Shown here: in pieces, positions 63,129-64,000 of the stretch | Layout of the letters: every line of letters begins with the position of its first letter | Position numbering within the stretch: position 1 is the stretch's first letter | NCBI GenBank assembly: GCA_019044685.2 | Contig: JAGTXX020000015.1 | Coordinates: 992,001 to 1,056,000 of the forward strand | Reading direction: 5' to 3' | Source: Nannochloris sp. 'desiccata' | Lineage: Eukaryota; Chlorophyta; Trebouxiophyceae; Chlorellales; Chlorellaceae | DNA length: 64,000 nucleotides | Made by a program: the position numbers and the translations under genes | The notes under the pieces: model-generated | What the model was told of the DNA's origin: nothing | The model's input: only the letters and a program-made list of their open reading frames with translations | Databases searched by the model: none

Positions 63129-64000
63129 TTAACGATACAGTGATTCACTTTTCAAATTTCTTGCAATCTCTGTTTCCCATCTGTCGCCGTTGGCAAGCAA
63201 CTTTTGCTTATCATAAAGAAGTTCCTCGTGCTTTTCTGTAGCATATTCAAAGTTGGGGCCTTCAACAATAGCATCCACAGGGCAAGCTTCTTGGCTGCAA
63301 AGAGGAAAAAGAGGGAAATATTAGAGGTTGATTTGTTCATTTAACTAATCAATCCACGATGGGGAAGGAACACAATCGAAACCGTAAATATAACTAAATA
63401 AGAAAACGTACCAATATCCACAGAAAATGCATTTGGTCATATCAAGGTCATAGCGGGTTGTTTTACGTGCTCCATCTTCGCGCTCTTCAGTCTCAATAGT
63501 GATAGCCTGAGCAGGGCATATAGCTTCACATAACTTGCAAGCAATGCACCGCTCCTCGCCTGTAGGGTACCTCCTAAGGACGTGTTCTCCACGGAACCTG
63601 GGACTCAAAGGACCCTTTTCGAAGGGGTAGTTGATGGTCACCTTGGGTTCGAAGAAGACTTTTAAAGTGAGTGTTAAGCCTCGAAGCATTTCTGTGAGGA
63701 AGAGCGTCTGAGCAGACTCATCTAAAACACCAGACATATCCTTGGGTGGCTGGCGCTGTGAGAGGTCGTATTCTTTTTGAGAAAGCGAGCGGGCTTCTTC
63801 AACACTTTTATCTGCGAAGATAGAACAAGGAAGATAGGTAAATACAACTTCGAATCAATTTGCCCAAATGATTGGGTCAAGTTTTTGCGGCTTAAATTTT
63901 GCGACATCCGCTGCTGCCGCTTAAAGGATACTTCATTATAGATATACTCATCACAGCTGAGCACCAGACACGATGTTTACCGCCATACAGCAACCAGGGT
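63129..64000 (-). CDS. NDUFS8: complex I 23-kDa subunit NDUFS8 (partial)
   Basis: Mapped exons on the minus strand: 63811-63412 and 63294-63129 (donor TTG|GTACGT, acceptor TTTGCAG|CC), and probably the end of an earlier exon at 64000-63981 (donor GGCG|GTAAAC, giving Asp at the junction). The 5' end lies outside the window. The subunit carries two 4Fe-4S clusters (N6a and N6b) in the peripheral arm of mitochondrial complex I. Both Cys sets are intact: [15 protein letters not shown] and [20 protein letters not shown], the second spanning the last intron. [18 protein letters not shown] and the ending [16 protein letters not shown] match the family closely. The small first-exon piece is uncertain. 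Confidence 0.92.

Noticed and set aside
1..64000. CRISPR array, rRNA or prokaryotic operon
   Set aside because: No spaced direct repeats or rRNA sequence were seen, and the genes have spliceosomal introns.

Overview
This is a stretch of nuclear genome from a photosynthetic eukaryote, most probably a green alga (Chlorophyta). Genes are long, lie on both strands and are interrupted by short GT-AG introns of roughly 75-460 bp. There are no operons, rRNA, tRNA or CRISPR arrays. Several genes are typical of the green lineage: an OEP24-type plastid outer-envelope pore, an ISE2-like plastid DEVH helicase, a SEX4-type starch phosphoglucan phosphatase, a DNA ligase 6 (SNM1 nuclease fused to an ATP ligase), a FAS1-type CAF-1 large subunit and a TWISTED DWARF1/FKBP42-type immunophilin. 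Base composition is moderate and proteins carry many Gly, Ser, Ala and acidic low-complexity runs, as algae often do. I cannot name the species.

Layout. 0.1-13 kb: homogentisate dioxygenase (-), ISE2-like helicase (+), OEP24 (+), then a homeodomain-CAF-1 p150 fusion (-). 13-16.7 kb: gene-poor, with LINE debris and a Methyltransf_22 gene broken by an in-frame TGA. 16.7-22.3 kb: ASCC2 (+), a G-patch nucleolar protein (-), a small SUMO-interacting-motif protein (+). 22.4-24.9 kb: a damaged unknown gene (-) and a 539-bp inverted repeat (foldback). 25-32 kb: membrane-anchored AAA ATPase (+), dispersed repeat, UQCC1/CBP3 (+), an unknown single-TM protein (+), SEX4 (-), hAT remnant. 32-42 kb: SppA/S49 peptidase (+), amine oxidase (-), glycine decarboxylase P protein (-), J-domain/FN3 protein (+). 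42.8-49 kb: FKBP42-like (-), CotH-domain secreted protein (+), NUMOD3 protein (+). 49-54.5 kb: SNF2/Rad5-type ATPase (+, one frameshift) and an MnmM/YtqB-like methyltransferase (-). 55-58.4 kb: an unknown membrane-protein gene disrupted by a second foldback, a dispersed repeat and a 5'-truncated LINE. 58.4-64 kb: DNA ligase 6 (+) and complex I NDUFS8 (-, runs off the window).

Themes. Nuclear chromatin and repair proteins (CAF-1, LIG6, SNF2, ASCC2) sit among mitochondrial (GLDC, UQCC1, NDUFS8) and plastid (ISE2, OEP24, SEX4, possibly the NUMOD3 protein) functions; neighbours show no pathway clustering. Several genes form close head-to-head pairs sharing one promoter gap (GLDC/J-protein 294 bp, FKBP42/CotH 268 bp).

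Most unusual items: the homeodomain fused to the CAF-1 large subunit; two forward-inverted-forward rearrangements with hairpin-forming sequence at their junctions, one of which destroys the end of a gene; and a J-domain protein carrying an FN3-like domain. Two single-base frameshifts lie in A homopolymers and may be assembly errors rather than biology.
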